A DNA stretch of 37,488 nucleotides from Streptomyces phyllanthi. GTDB lineage: Bacteria > Actinomycetota > Actinomycetes > Streptomycetales > Streptomycetaceae. The stretch spans positions 1-37,488 of the forward strand of contig NZ_VJZE01000035.1 in assembly GCF_009377205.1 (NCBI RefSeq). Reading direction: 5' to 3'. Positions within the stretch are counted from its first letter, which is position 1. Each line of letters begins with the position of its first letter. Made by a program: the position numbers and the translations under genes. Of the stretch, positions 30,547-37,488 are shown in pieces. The notes beneath the pieces were generated by a model. That model was not told the origin of the DNA and searched no databases. It was given only the letters and a program-made list of their open reading frames with translations.

Positions 30547-32952
30547 CTACGAAACCACCGCGGGATCCACCGACTTGGCCGTCCTCTCGGAGTTGTCTTC
30601 GTCACCCACGGCGATCCCGCGCCGCTTGGACACGTACACCGCGCCCACGATCACGGCGATCGAGAGAACCGCGATGAGCACCCGGAGCGCGATGCTCTTG
30701 TCCTCGCCGTAGCTGAACCTGACCACGGCGGGTGCGATGAGCAGCGCCACCAGGTTCATGACCTTGAGCAACGGGTTGATGGCGGGGCCCGCGGTGTCCT
30801 TGAACGGGTCGCCCACCGTGTCGCCGATGACGGTCGCCGCATGGGCGTCGCTGCCCTTGCCGCCGTGGTGGCCGTCCTCGACGAGCTTCTTCGCGTTGTC
30901 CCAGGCGCCACCGGAGTTGGCGAGGAACACGGCCATCAGCGTGCCCGTGCCGATCGCGCCCGCGAGGTACGCGCCGAGAGCGCCGACGCCGAGCGTGAAC
31001 CCGATCGCGATGGGCGCCATGACGGCGAGGAGACCTGGTGTGGCCAGCTCGCGCAGGGCGTCCTTGGTGCAGATGTCGACGACCTTGCCGTACTCGGGCG
31101 TCTCGCTGTAGTCCATGATCCCGGGCTTCTCGCGGAACTGCCGCCGCACCTCGTAGACGACCGCGCCGGCGGACCGCGACACCGCGTTGATCGCCAGACC
31201 CGAGAAGAGGAAGACGACGGCGGCGCCCGCCACGAGACCGACGAGGTTGTTGGGCTGCGAGATGTCCATCATCAGGTTCATCGGCGCACCCTCGCCGGAG
31301 ACCGTCTCACCCACGTCACGCGCGGCTTCGACGATCGCGTCGCGGTACGACCCGAACAGCGCCGCGGCCGCGAGCACGGCCGTGGCGATGGCGATGCCCT
31401 TGGTGATGGCCTTGGTGGTGTTGCCCACGGCGTCCAGGTCGGTGAGCACCTGTGCGCCCGCGCCCTGGACGTCGCCGGACATCTCGGCGATGCCCTGGGC
31501 GTTGTCGGAGACCGGACCGAAGGTGTCCATAGCGACGATGACACCGACCGTGGTGAGCAGACCGGTGCCGGCCAGCGCCACCGCGAACAGGGCCAGCATG
31601 ATCGACGTACCGCCGAGCAGGAACGCCCCGTACACGCCGAGGCCGATCAGCAGGGCGGTGTAGACGGCCGATTCGAGACCGACGGAGATACCGGCGAGGA
31701 CGACGGTGGCCGGGCCGGTGAGCGAGGTCTTGCCGATGTCCCTGACCGGGCGGCGGTTGGTCTCGGTGAAGTAGCCGGTGAGCTGCTGGATCAGCGCGGC
31801 CAGCACGATGCCGATCGCCACCGCGACGAGCGCGAGGATTCGCGGATCGCCGTCCTTGTTGATGATCGCCTCGTCCGTGACGCCGTCCAGGTCGGCGTAC
31901 GTCGAGGGCAGGTACACGAAGACGGCGACGGCGACGAGCGCCAGCGAGATCACCGCGGAGATGAAGAAACCGCGGTTGATGGCGCTCATACCGCTGCGGT
32001 CGGTTCGGCGCGGGGCCACCGCGAAGATGCCGATCATCGCGGTGATCACGCCGATCGCGGGTACGAGCAGCGGGAACGCGAGCCCGGAGTCGCCGAAGGC
32101 GGCCTTGCCGAGGATCAGCGCGGCCACCAGCGTCACGGCGTACGACTCGAAGAGGTCGGCCGCCATGCCCGCACAGTCGCCGACGTTGTCGCCCACGTTG
32201 TCGGCGATGGTCGCGGCATTGCGCGGGTCGTCCTCCGGAATGCCCTGCTCCACCTTGCCGACCAGGTCGGCGCCGACGTCGGCGGCCTTGGTGAAGATGC
32301 CGCCGCCGACACGCATGAACATCGCGATGAGCGCCGCGCCGAGACCGAAGCCCTCCAGGACCTTCGGCGCGTCGGCCGCGTACACCAGCACCACACAGGA
32401 GGCGCCCAGCAGACCGAGCCCCACCGTGAACATGCCGACGACGCCGCCCGTGCGAAAAGCGATCTTCATGGCTTTGTGCGAGACGAGGGTGAGATCCTTT
32501 TTCGGCTCGCCCTCGGCCGGGGTCGCCTCGCGCGCCGCTGCGGCGACCCGCACATTGCTCCGTACGGCCAGCCACATGCCGATATAACCGGTGGCCGCCG
32601 AGAACGCGGCACCGATCAAGAAGAACACCGACCGTCCGATGCGCTGATTCCAGTCGTCCGCGGGAAGCAGCATGAGCAGGAAGAACACGACGACGGCGAA
32701 TACGCCGAGCGTGCGCAGCTGCCGGGCCAGATAGGCGTTGGCGCCCTCCTGGACCGCCGCCGCGATCTTCTTCATGCTGTCCGTGCCTTCGCCGGCCGCG
32801 AGCACCTGGCGCACCAGAACCCCGGCGACCACCAGAGCGGCCAGCGCGACGACCCCGATGACCATCACGATGAGCCGATTATCGGGGGTCAGTACTGCGG
32901 TTGCGAAGGTTGTGGGGTGATCAAACTGTTGAGGGGTAGAAAGCCCCGCCAT
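30547..32952 (-). CDS. hppA: membrane-bound proton-translocating pyrophosphatase
   Basis: This 801-residue integral membrane pump of about 16 helices couples hydrolysis of pyrophosphate to proton export. Family motifs are present: GGGIFTKAADVGADLVGKVE for PPi/Mg binding, DNVGDNVGDCAGMAADLFES, and near the C-terminus SGGAWDNAKK with TVGDPFKDTAGPA. The sequence GNTTKA has Lys at the position that separates K+-independent from K+-dependent enzymes, so this should be the potassium-independent proton type. ATG 32952 has a perfect AAGGAGG five bases upstream. The gene is single, with its own terminator, and its long upstream region suggests separate regulation. Confidence 0.97.
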   Translation of the reverse strand: MAGLSTPQQFDHPTTFATAVLTPDNRLIVMVIGVVALAALVVAGVLVRQVLAAGEGTDSMKKIAAAVQEGANAYLARQLRTLGVFAVVVFFLLMLLPADDWNQRIGRSVFFLIGAAFSAATGYIGMWLAVRSNVRVAAAAREATPAEGEPKKDLTLVSHKAMKIAFRTGGVVGMFTVGLGLLGASCVVLVYAADAPKVLEGFGLGAALIAMFMRVGGGIFTKAADVGADLVGKVEQGIPEDDPRNAATIADNVGDNVGDCAGMAADLFESYAVTLVAALILGKAAFGDSGLAFPLLVPAIGVITAMIGIFAVAPRRTDRSGMSAINRGFFISAVISLALVAVAVFVYLPSTYADLDGVTDEAIINKDGDPRILALVAVAIGIVLAALIQQLTGYFTETNRRPVRDIGKTSLTGPATVVLAGISVGLESAVYTALLIGLGVYGAFLLGGTSIMLALFAVALAGTGLLTTVGVIVAMDTFGPVSDNAQGIAEMSGDVQGAGAQVLTDLDAVGNTTKAITKGIAIATAVLAAAALFGSYRDAIVEAARDVGETVSGEGAPMNLMMDISQPNNLVGLVAGAAVVFLFSGLAINAVSRSAGAVVYEVRRQFREKPGIMDYSETPEYGKVVDICTKDALRELATPGLLAVMAPIAIGFTLGVGALGAYLAGAIGTGTLMAVFLANSGGAWDNAKKLVEDGHHGGKGSDAHAATVIGDTVGDPFKDTAGPAINPLLKVMNLVALLIAPAVVRFSYGEDKSIALRVLIAVLSIAVIVGAVYVSKRRGIAVGDEDNSERTAKSVDPAVVS

Positions 32953-33249
32953 TCGTCCTCCTTGACGCTTGGGCTGAGCTCAAGATGTGGACGGATTCTA
33001 GGGAGCGGAACCTGATCAAAACAGAGCACGGTAAACGGAATTAGCCTTCTCATGCCCATCAGCAAATGATCGCCGAGGAACCACAGAACCCGAAAGCGGT
33101 AATGCCCTAAAAGCGTTGACGCTTGATCAAATTACTGATCGATTGATCGTGAATTCCTTCACGAATTCAAGCACATCATCGGAAAGTCGTCGCGGGGTGG
33201 CGGGTGATCAAGCGGGGGATCGCCGGAGCGGATCACCGGGAAAAGCAGA
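32953..33249. promoter_or_regulatory. AT-rich upstream region of hppA
   Basis: No gene is seen in these 297 bases. The interval 33040-33180 is unusually AT-rich for this genome and should contain the hppA promoter. It has an inverted repeat CGTGAA-TTCC-TTCACG (33148-33163), overlapping two GAATTC words, and several TGATC words. An operator is possible. Confidence 0.5.
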
Positions 33250-33272
33250 AGGGCCCTGCTCAGCAGGGCCCT
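33250..33272 (-). terminator. terminator of the bldG / anti-sigma operon
   Basis: AGGGCCCTGCT (33250-33260) and AGCAGGGCCCT (33262-33272) pair almost end to end. On the minus strand the hairpin is followed by TCTGCTTTTCCC. It lies 45 bases after the anti-sigma gene stop. Confidence 0.8.
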
Positions 33273-33316
33273 CGAGCGAGGAGTCGCCGACGGTGCGTAC
33301 GACGGGGAGGCGTCCG

Positions 33317-33739
33317 TCAGGGAATCACGACCGGCGGGTTGGTCGGCCAGCTCATGCGGATCTGGCCGCCGTGCTCGTCGGCGGTGACCTCCACGTCGTC
33401 GACGAGGCCGCTGATGACCGCGAGGCCCATCTCGTCCTCCTCGAGGTCCGCGTCCTCGGCGCCCGGCTCCTTGCCGCTGAGCACGGCATGCCGTGCCTCG
33501 TCACCGACCTCGATGGAGAACAGCTTCTCCTCCTCGATCAGCACCACGCGCACCGGCGCCGCGATACCGCCGCTCTGGTGCAGCCCGACCGCCCGGGTGC
33601 AGGCCTCGCCCACGGCGAGCCTCACCTCGTCCAGGACAGCTTCGTCCACCCCGGCCTTGCGCGCGACGGAAGCGGCCACCAGACGGGCGGTCCTGACGTG
33701 TCCTGGGACCGCACTGAAGCGGAGTTCAACGGTGGCCAT
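33317..33739 (-). CDS. ATPase-fold anti-sigma regulatory factor (BldG partner, SCO3548-like)
   Basis: This is a 140-residue RsbW/SpoIIAB-type protein that would bind a sigma factor or BldG in a partner switch. ATG 33739 has GAGGGGG upstream. The N-box region reads LAVGEACTRAVG: Glu45 is kept, but the Mg-binding Asn is Arg49. The G1 region is VGDEAR instead of DxGxG, and a G2-like EMGLAVISGLVDD remains. ATP binding and kinase activity may therefore be weakened or differ from the standard. The gene follows bldG by 105 bases on the same strand. In S. coelicolor the corresponding genes are co-transcribed and the product interacts with BldG (established knowledge, from memory). Confidence 0.9.
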   Translation of the reverse strand: MATVELRFSAVPGHVRTARLVAASVARKAGVDEAVLDEVRLAVGEACTRAVGLHQSGGIAAPVRVVLIEEEKLFSIEVGDEARHAVLSGKEPGAEDADLEEDEMGLAVISGLVDDVEVTADEHGGQIRMSWPTNPPVVIP

Positions 33740-33844
33740 GCATCCCCCTCGCTGCTACGGGCGTGCTGTCGAGGGACCGGGCCGCCTCCGGCCCGGTCCC
33801 CCCTCTTGTTGTCTCAGCCGTCATGGGCGCGCGCCCAGGGACGG

Positions 33845-34186
33845 TCAGTCCGTCGCCGCCACCGCTTCGTCGACCGAAGTGTGGATCGGGAACACCTTGG
33901 TGAGACCGGTGATGCGGAAGATCTTCAGAATGCGCTCCTGGTTGCACACCAGGCGCAGGGAGCCCTCGTGGGCCCTTACACGCTTCAGTCCGCCCACCAG
34001 CACGCCGAGCCCGGTGGAGTCGAGGAAGTCCACTCCCTCCATGTCGACGACGAGGTGGAAACTCCCGTCGTTCACCAACTCGACCAGCTGCTCGCGCAGC
34101 TTGGGCGCGGTATATACGTCGATTTCTCCACCGACCTCGACGACCGTACGATCGCCGACGGTACGGGTCGACAGGGACAGGTCCAC
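33845..34186 (-). CDS. bldG: anti-sigma factor antagonist BldG
   Basis: This is a 113-residue STAS-domain protein that is needed for aerial mycelium and antibiotic production in Streptomyces. I recognise the sequence: it starts [20 protein letters not shown] and the phosphorylation site is S57 in [17 protein letters not shown] 34186 has GGAGG five bases upstream. Unphosphorylated BldG captures anti-sigma factors and releases sigma factors. The partner gene follows downstream, and a divergent helicase gene lies upstream. The length and motif are fully intact. Confidence 0.97.
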   Translation of the reverse strand: MDLSLSTRTVGDRTVVEVGGEIDVYTAPKLREQLVELVNDGSFHLVVDMEGVDFLDSTGLGVLVGGLKRVRAHEGSLRLVCNQERILKIFRITGLTKVFPIHTSVDEAVAATD

Positions 34187-34268
34187 GGATCCTCCAGCAC
34201 CTTGCTAATCGAGCGGTCGTCCCTCGGGACACCTCGGCTTGAGCCCCCAGGACGGTTCGCCAGCCGCG
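34187..34268. promoter_or_regulatory. divergent region between bldG and helicase gene
   Basis: The 82 bases between the two start codons must carry the 5' signals of both genes. bldG is known to have more than one promoter, and part of them may lie inside the helicase 5' end. No hexamers could be assigned with confidence. Confidence 0.4.
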
Positions 34269-36770
34269 ATGGCATTCAATCACTTACCGGCAGGCGTGCA
34301 CGACGCCTTGGGACCATTGTCCGTCACGCCGGTGACACACTCGGTGCCGATGGCCAAGAATCACCGATCCGATCGATGCCCGACGGACGCCGCTTCCCGC
34401 CCCGCACCGGGGGCGGTCCTGGACCGGCTCACCTCCGCGCCGGGCCGGGCTTCGCGCATCACTCATACGGAGCACTTGCCCCCGCGCGACGGCCGCCATG
34501 CCGTCTGGCCCGACCGGATCCGCGCGGAGGTCATCGCGGCCGTGCAGGCCAAGGGCATCGAACACCCCTGGGCCCACCAGGCACGCGCCGCCGAACACGC
34601 GCTGGACGGCGAGTCGGTGGTCGTGGCCACCGGCACCGCCTCCGGCAAGTCGCTGGCCTATCTCGCCCCGGTCCTGTCCTGTCTCCTCGACGGCTCCGAG
34701 GCACCCAACGGCCGCGGCGCGACCGCCCTGTACCTGGCGCCGACCAAGGCACTCGCGGCGGATCAGTGCCGATCAGTGAAGGAAATTTCACATCCGCTCG
34801 GCAATGCGGTCCGCCCGGCGGTGTACGACGGCGACACCCCTGTCGAGGAACGCGAGTGGGTCCGCCAGTACGCCACCTACGTCCTCACCAACCCCGACAT
34901 GCTGCACCGCGGGATCCTGCCCTCCCATCCGCGCTGGTCCTCCTTCCTCCGCGCCCTGCGGTACGTCGTCATCGACGAGTGCCACACCTACCGCGGCGTC
35001 TTCGGCTCCCATGTCGCCCAGGTACTGCGCCGGCTGCGCCGCCTGTGCGCCCGGTACGGCGCCTCGCCCGTCTTCCTGCTGGCCTCGGCGACCGCCGCCG
35101 AGCCCGCGGTCGCCGCGTCCCGGCTCACCGGTCTGCCCGTCGTCGAGGTCGCGGACGACGCCTCCCCGCGCGGGGAACTGGTGTTCGCCCTCTGGGAGCC
35201 CCCGCTCACCGAACTGCACGGCGAGAAGGGCGCGCCGGTCCGGCGTACGGCGACCGCGGAGACGGCCGATCTCCTGACCGACCTCGTCCTGCAGGGCGTG
35301 CGCTCGGTCGCCTTCGTACGGTCCCGGCGAGGCGCCGAACTGATCTCGGTGATCGCCCAGGAGCGCCTCGCCACGGCGACGTCAGCGACCGACGCGGCGG
35401 GCGACGGCGGGGGCGCCGACGGGGGCGACCGCTCCCTGGCCCGCCGCGTCGCCGCCTACCGCGGGGGCTACCTCCCCGAGGAGCGCCGCGCCCTGGAGCG
35501 CGCGCTCCACTCCGGCGAACTCCTCGGTCTCGCCGCCACCACGGCCCTGGAGCTGGGCATCGACGTCTCCGGACTGGACGCCGTCGTGATAGCCGGCTAC
35601 CCGGGCACGCGAGCCTCCCTGTGGCAGCAGGCGGGCCGGGCAGGCCGCTCCGGCCAGGGCGCCCTGGCGGTCCTGGTCGCCCGCGACGATCCGCTGGACA
35701 CGTTCCTCGTCCACCACCCGGAGGCCCTCTTCGACCAACCGGTCGAGTCGACGGTCCTCGACCCGGACAACCCGTACGTCCTGGCCCCGCACCTGTGCGC
35801 GGCCGCCGCCGAGATCCCCCTGACGGACGACGACCTCGTGCTGTTCGGCCCCGCCGCCGCGGACCTGCTGCCGCAGCTGGAGGCCGCGAAGCTGCTCCGG
35901 CGCCGTACGAAGGCCTGGCACTGGACGCGCCGGGAACGGGCCGCCGACCTCACGGACATCCGCGGCCAGGGCGGACGGGCGGTCCAGGTCGTCGAGTCCG
36001 GTACCGGGCGGCTGCTGGGCACGGTCGACGCGGGCGCCGCCCACACGACCGTCCACGAGGGCGCGGTCCACCTCCACCAGGGCCGTACGTATCTGGTGCG
36101 CGAACTGGACCTGGACGAGTCCGTGGCCCTGGTCGAGCAGGCCGACCCGCCGTATTCGACGGTCGCCCGCGACACGACCTCCATCTCCGTCCTGGAGACG
36201 GACATCGAGGTGCCGTGGGGCGCGGGCCGCCTGTGCTACGGCTCCGTCGAGGTCACCAACCAGGTCGTCTCCTTCCTGCGCCGCAAGCTGATCACCGGCG
36301 AAGTGCTCGGCGAGACGAAACTCGACCTCCCTCCTCGTACGCTGCGCACCCGTGCCGTGTGGTGGACGGTCACCGAGGACCAGCTCGACGCGGCCCGGAT
36401 CACCCCGGAGATCCTCGGCGGAGCCCTCCACGCCGCCGAGCACGCGTCGATCGGCATGCTGCCCCTCTTCGCGACCTGCGACCGCTGGGACATCGGCGGC
36501 GTCTCGATCCCGCTCCATCCGGACACCCTGCTCCCGACGGTCTTCGTGTACGACGGCCACCCGGGCGGCGCGGGCTTCGCCGAGCGCGCCTTCCACACGG
36601 CCCGCGCCTGGCTCGCCGCCACCCGCCAGGCCATCGCCTCCTGCGAGTGCGACGCCGGCTGCCCGTCCTGCATCCAGTCCCCCAAGTGCGGCAACGGGAA
36701 CGATCCGCTCCACAAACGGGGAGCCGTACGGCTTCTCACGGAACTGTTGCGGGAGGCGCCCGCGGGCTGA
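34269..36770 (+). CDS. DEAD/DEAH-type helicase with C-terminal DUF1998 (YprA/MrfA-like)
   Basis: This is an 833-residue superfamily 2 helicase. The motifs are TGTASGKS (Walker A, about residue 120-127), VIDECHTYRG (DECH box, near 235), LASATAAEP (motif III), TTALELGIDVSGLD (motif V) and QQAGRAGRSGQG (motif VI). The C-terminus has the DUF1998 four-cysteine site CECDAGCPSCIQSPKCGNG, which probably binds a metal. This matches YprA/MrfA-like helicases; MrfA repairs mitomycin C damage in Bacillus. Start choice: ATG 34269 lacks a clear ribosome binding site, and ATG 34350 is an alternative, both upstream of the helicase core. It is divergent from bldG (SCO3550 position). Confidence 0.92.
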   Translation: MAFNHLPAGVHDALGPLSVTPVTHSVPMAKNHRSDRCPTDAASRPAPGAVLDRLTSAPGRASRITHTEHLPPRDGRHAVWPDRIRAEVIAAVQAKGIEHPWAHQARAAEHALDGESVVVATGTASGKSLAYLAPVLSCLLDGSEAPNGRGATALYLAPTKALAADQCRSVKEISHPLGNAVRPAVYDGDTPVEEREWVRQYATYVLTNPDMLHRGILPSHPRWSSFLRALRYVVIDECHTYRGVFGSHVAQVLRRLRRLCARYGASPVFLLASATAAEPAVAASRLTGLPVVEVADDASPRGELVFALWEPPLTELHGEKGAPVRRTATAETADLLTDLVLQGVRSVAFVRSRRGAELISVIAQERLATATSATDAAGDGGGADGGDRSLARRVAAYRGGYLPEERRALERALHSGELLGLAATTALELGIDVSGLDAVVIAGYPGTRASLWQQAGRAGRSGQGALAVLVARDDPLDTFLVHHPEALFDQPVESTVLDPDNPYVLAPHLCAAAAEIPLTDDDLVLFGPAAADLLPQLEAAKLLRRRTKAWHWTRRERAADLTDIRGQGGRAVQVVESGTGRLLGTVDAGAAHTTVHEGAVHLHQGRTYLVRELDLDESVALVEQADPPYSTVARDTTSISVLETDIEVPWGAGRLCYGSVEVTNQVVSFLRRKLITGEVLGETKLDLPPRTLRTRAVWWTVTEDQLDAARITPEILGGALHAAEHASIGMLPLFATCDRWDIGGVSIPLHPDTLLPTVFVYDGHPGGAGFAERAFHTARAWLAATRQAIASCECDAGCPSCIQSPKCGNGNDPLHKRGAVRLLTELLREAPAG

Positions 36771-36777
36771 CCGGATC

Positions 36778-36930
36778 GCCCGGGTGCCGGTGGAGGGTGC
36801 CCGGGTGCCGGTGCGATGCGCCCGACGTACCGGTGCAGGGTCCCGGGTGCCGGTGAAGGGTGCGTGGGTGCCCAGGTGCCGGTGCAGGGTGCCCGACGTA
36901 CCGATGCGAGGTGCCTGGGTGCCCGGCGTG
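36778..36930. repeat. degenerate GGGTGCCGGTG repeats
   Basis: Words of the type GGGTGCCGGTG, AGGGTGC and CGACGTACCG recur about ten times in 150 bases between the helicase stop and the TadE-like gene. The repeats keep several frames open on both strands, which creates false ORFs. There is no dyad symmetry strong enough for a terminator. Slippage-prone intergenic DNA is the likely explanation. Confidence 0.6.
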
Positions 36931-36960
36931 CTGTCGGTCGTGAGGCCACCGGGGGCCTGT

Positions 36961-37488
36961 CTACTCGGTCGCGCCCCGCCCCGCGGGCCCAGGCGCGACG
37001 GGCCCAGGCGCGACGGGCCCAGTGTGTCCGGGCACGACCGGCCCCGTCGGCCCAGGTACGGCCGGTCCGGGTGCGACCGGCCCCGCCGGCCCTGCTCTCG
37101 CCCTGACCTCCGCGCTGAACGGTCCTCTCCCCGCCTCCGCCGTGACGTTCGAGATCTCGCCCTCGATCGCGCACCGCACCAGCCGGGTGTCCTGGGCCCG
37201 TGCGACCCGCTCGGCCGTGGCACAGGCCGTGTCCGTGCCCTCCATCCAGTGATCGGCGGCCGCGAGCGCCGCGAGATCGGCCGCCCCGGCCGCACGGTGC
37301 CGGATCACGGCCGCCTGTCCCACGACGAGCAGCGTCCCGAAGAGCACACACAGCACGGCGACGGCCCCCACGGTCCAGACGGTCGCGGACCCCCGGTCCG
37401 AGCCGCGGCCGATCCCGCGCGATCCGGTCCGGCATGGCCGGGTCCGGCGCAGGCTGCCTTCGTTCCGCCCCCGCGCCCCACGCGGTCC
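36961..37488 (-). CDS. TadE/TadG-like (Rv3654c-type) secreted protein, 5' end outside window
   Basis: The frame stays open to the window edge. It reads DRGSATVWTVGAVAVLCVLF, the usual N-terminal signature of TadE/TadG-like proteins, then one membrane helix (VLCVLFGTLLVVGQAAVI) and RHRAAGAADLAALAAAD. No ATG, GTG or TTG occurs upstream of this signature in the window, so the start is beyond 37488; a GTG at 37371 would cut the signature. The C-terminal 45 residues are Gly-Pro-rich and collagen-like (PGPTGPVVPGHTGPVAPGP). Such proteins belong to Flp-pilus-type loci (SCO3551 region, from memory). Confidence 0.75.
   Translation of the reverse strand, partial: GPRGARGRNEGSLRRTRPCRTGSRGIGRGSDRGSATVWTVGAVAVLCVLFGTLLVVGQAAVIRHRAAGAADLAALAAADHWMEGTDTACATAERVARAQDTRLVRCAIEGEISNVTAEAGRGPFSAEVRARAGPAGPVAPGPAVPGPTGPVVPGHTGPVAPGPVAPGPAGRGATE

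Noticed and set aside
27437..30712. 1091-codon plus-strand open frame
   Set aside because: It lies antisense to four convincing minus-strand genes and has no domain of its own.
33116..36856. 1246-codon plus-strand open frame
   Set aside because: It runs antisense through bldG and its partner and out of frame through the helicase; Pro/Arg-rich without motifs.
36778..36930. Possible CRISPR array
   Set aside because: The repeats are short and degenerate, without uniform spacers, and no cas genes are near.

Overview
The window is high-GC actinobacterial DNA and is almost certainly from Streptomyces. The right half reads as a Streptomyces core chromosome block: tRNA-Thr, a secreted tripeptidyl-aminopeptidase-type hydrolase, DNA polymerase III delta', an MFS-thymidylate kinase fusion, topA, a small membrane protein, a methyltransferase, a lipoprotein, hppA, an anti-sigma factor, bldG and a DUF1998 helicase. 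From memory this is the order of S. coelicolor SCO3540 to SCO3551; I could not search to confirm it.

The left half (1 to about 17100) is accessory DNA inserted at the 3' end of tRNA-Thr(CGT). Positions 78-4701 carry a cargo cluster: a TPR-type HTH regulator, divergent from an unrecognised protein, a phosphotransferase-fold protein with an altered catalytic loop, a SAM methyltransferase and a HAD-like protein. Positions 4802-12948 are the mobility module: a relaxase and MobC that overlap by 4 bases, an oriT-like repeat region, a DUF2637 membrane protein interrupted by an in-frame TGA, a repeat-rich non-coding stretch, a DUF3631 ATPase, an excisionase-like protein, and on the opposite strand an XRE regulator overlapping a tyrosine integrase. 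The left end of the element was not found and probably lies outside the window. No conjugative translocase is visible, so the element may be mobilizable rather than self-transmissible, or its transfer genes may lie further left.

Between the integrase and the tRNA lies an extra segment (13079-17100). It has its own three-gene minus-strand operon: a winged-helix protein, an ORC/STAND-like P-loop ATPase, and a zinc-ribbon protein with a HARE-HTH-like winged helix. I do not recognise this combination as a named system; it is the best candidate here for an undescribed defence or DNA-transaction module. The segment ends in a decayed copy of the integrase 3' end, a paralogous terminator and the tRNA attachment site. 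The live integrase at 12948 is followed by the same order: terminator, then att-like sequence. This is the signature of tandem accretion of two related elements at one tRNA gene.

In the core block most genes lie on the minus strand. BldG (33845-34186) and the ATPase-fold anti-sigma factor (33317-33739) form the developmental partner-switch pair. The DUF1998 helicase is divergent from bldG. A TadE/TadG-like protein runs off the right edge.
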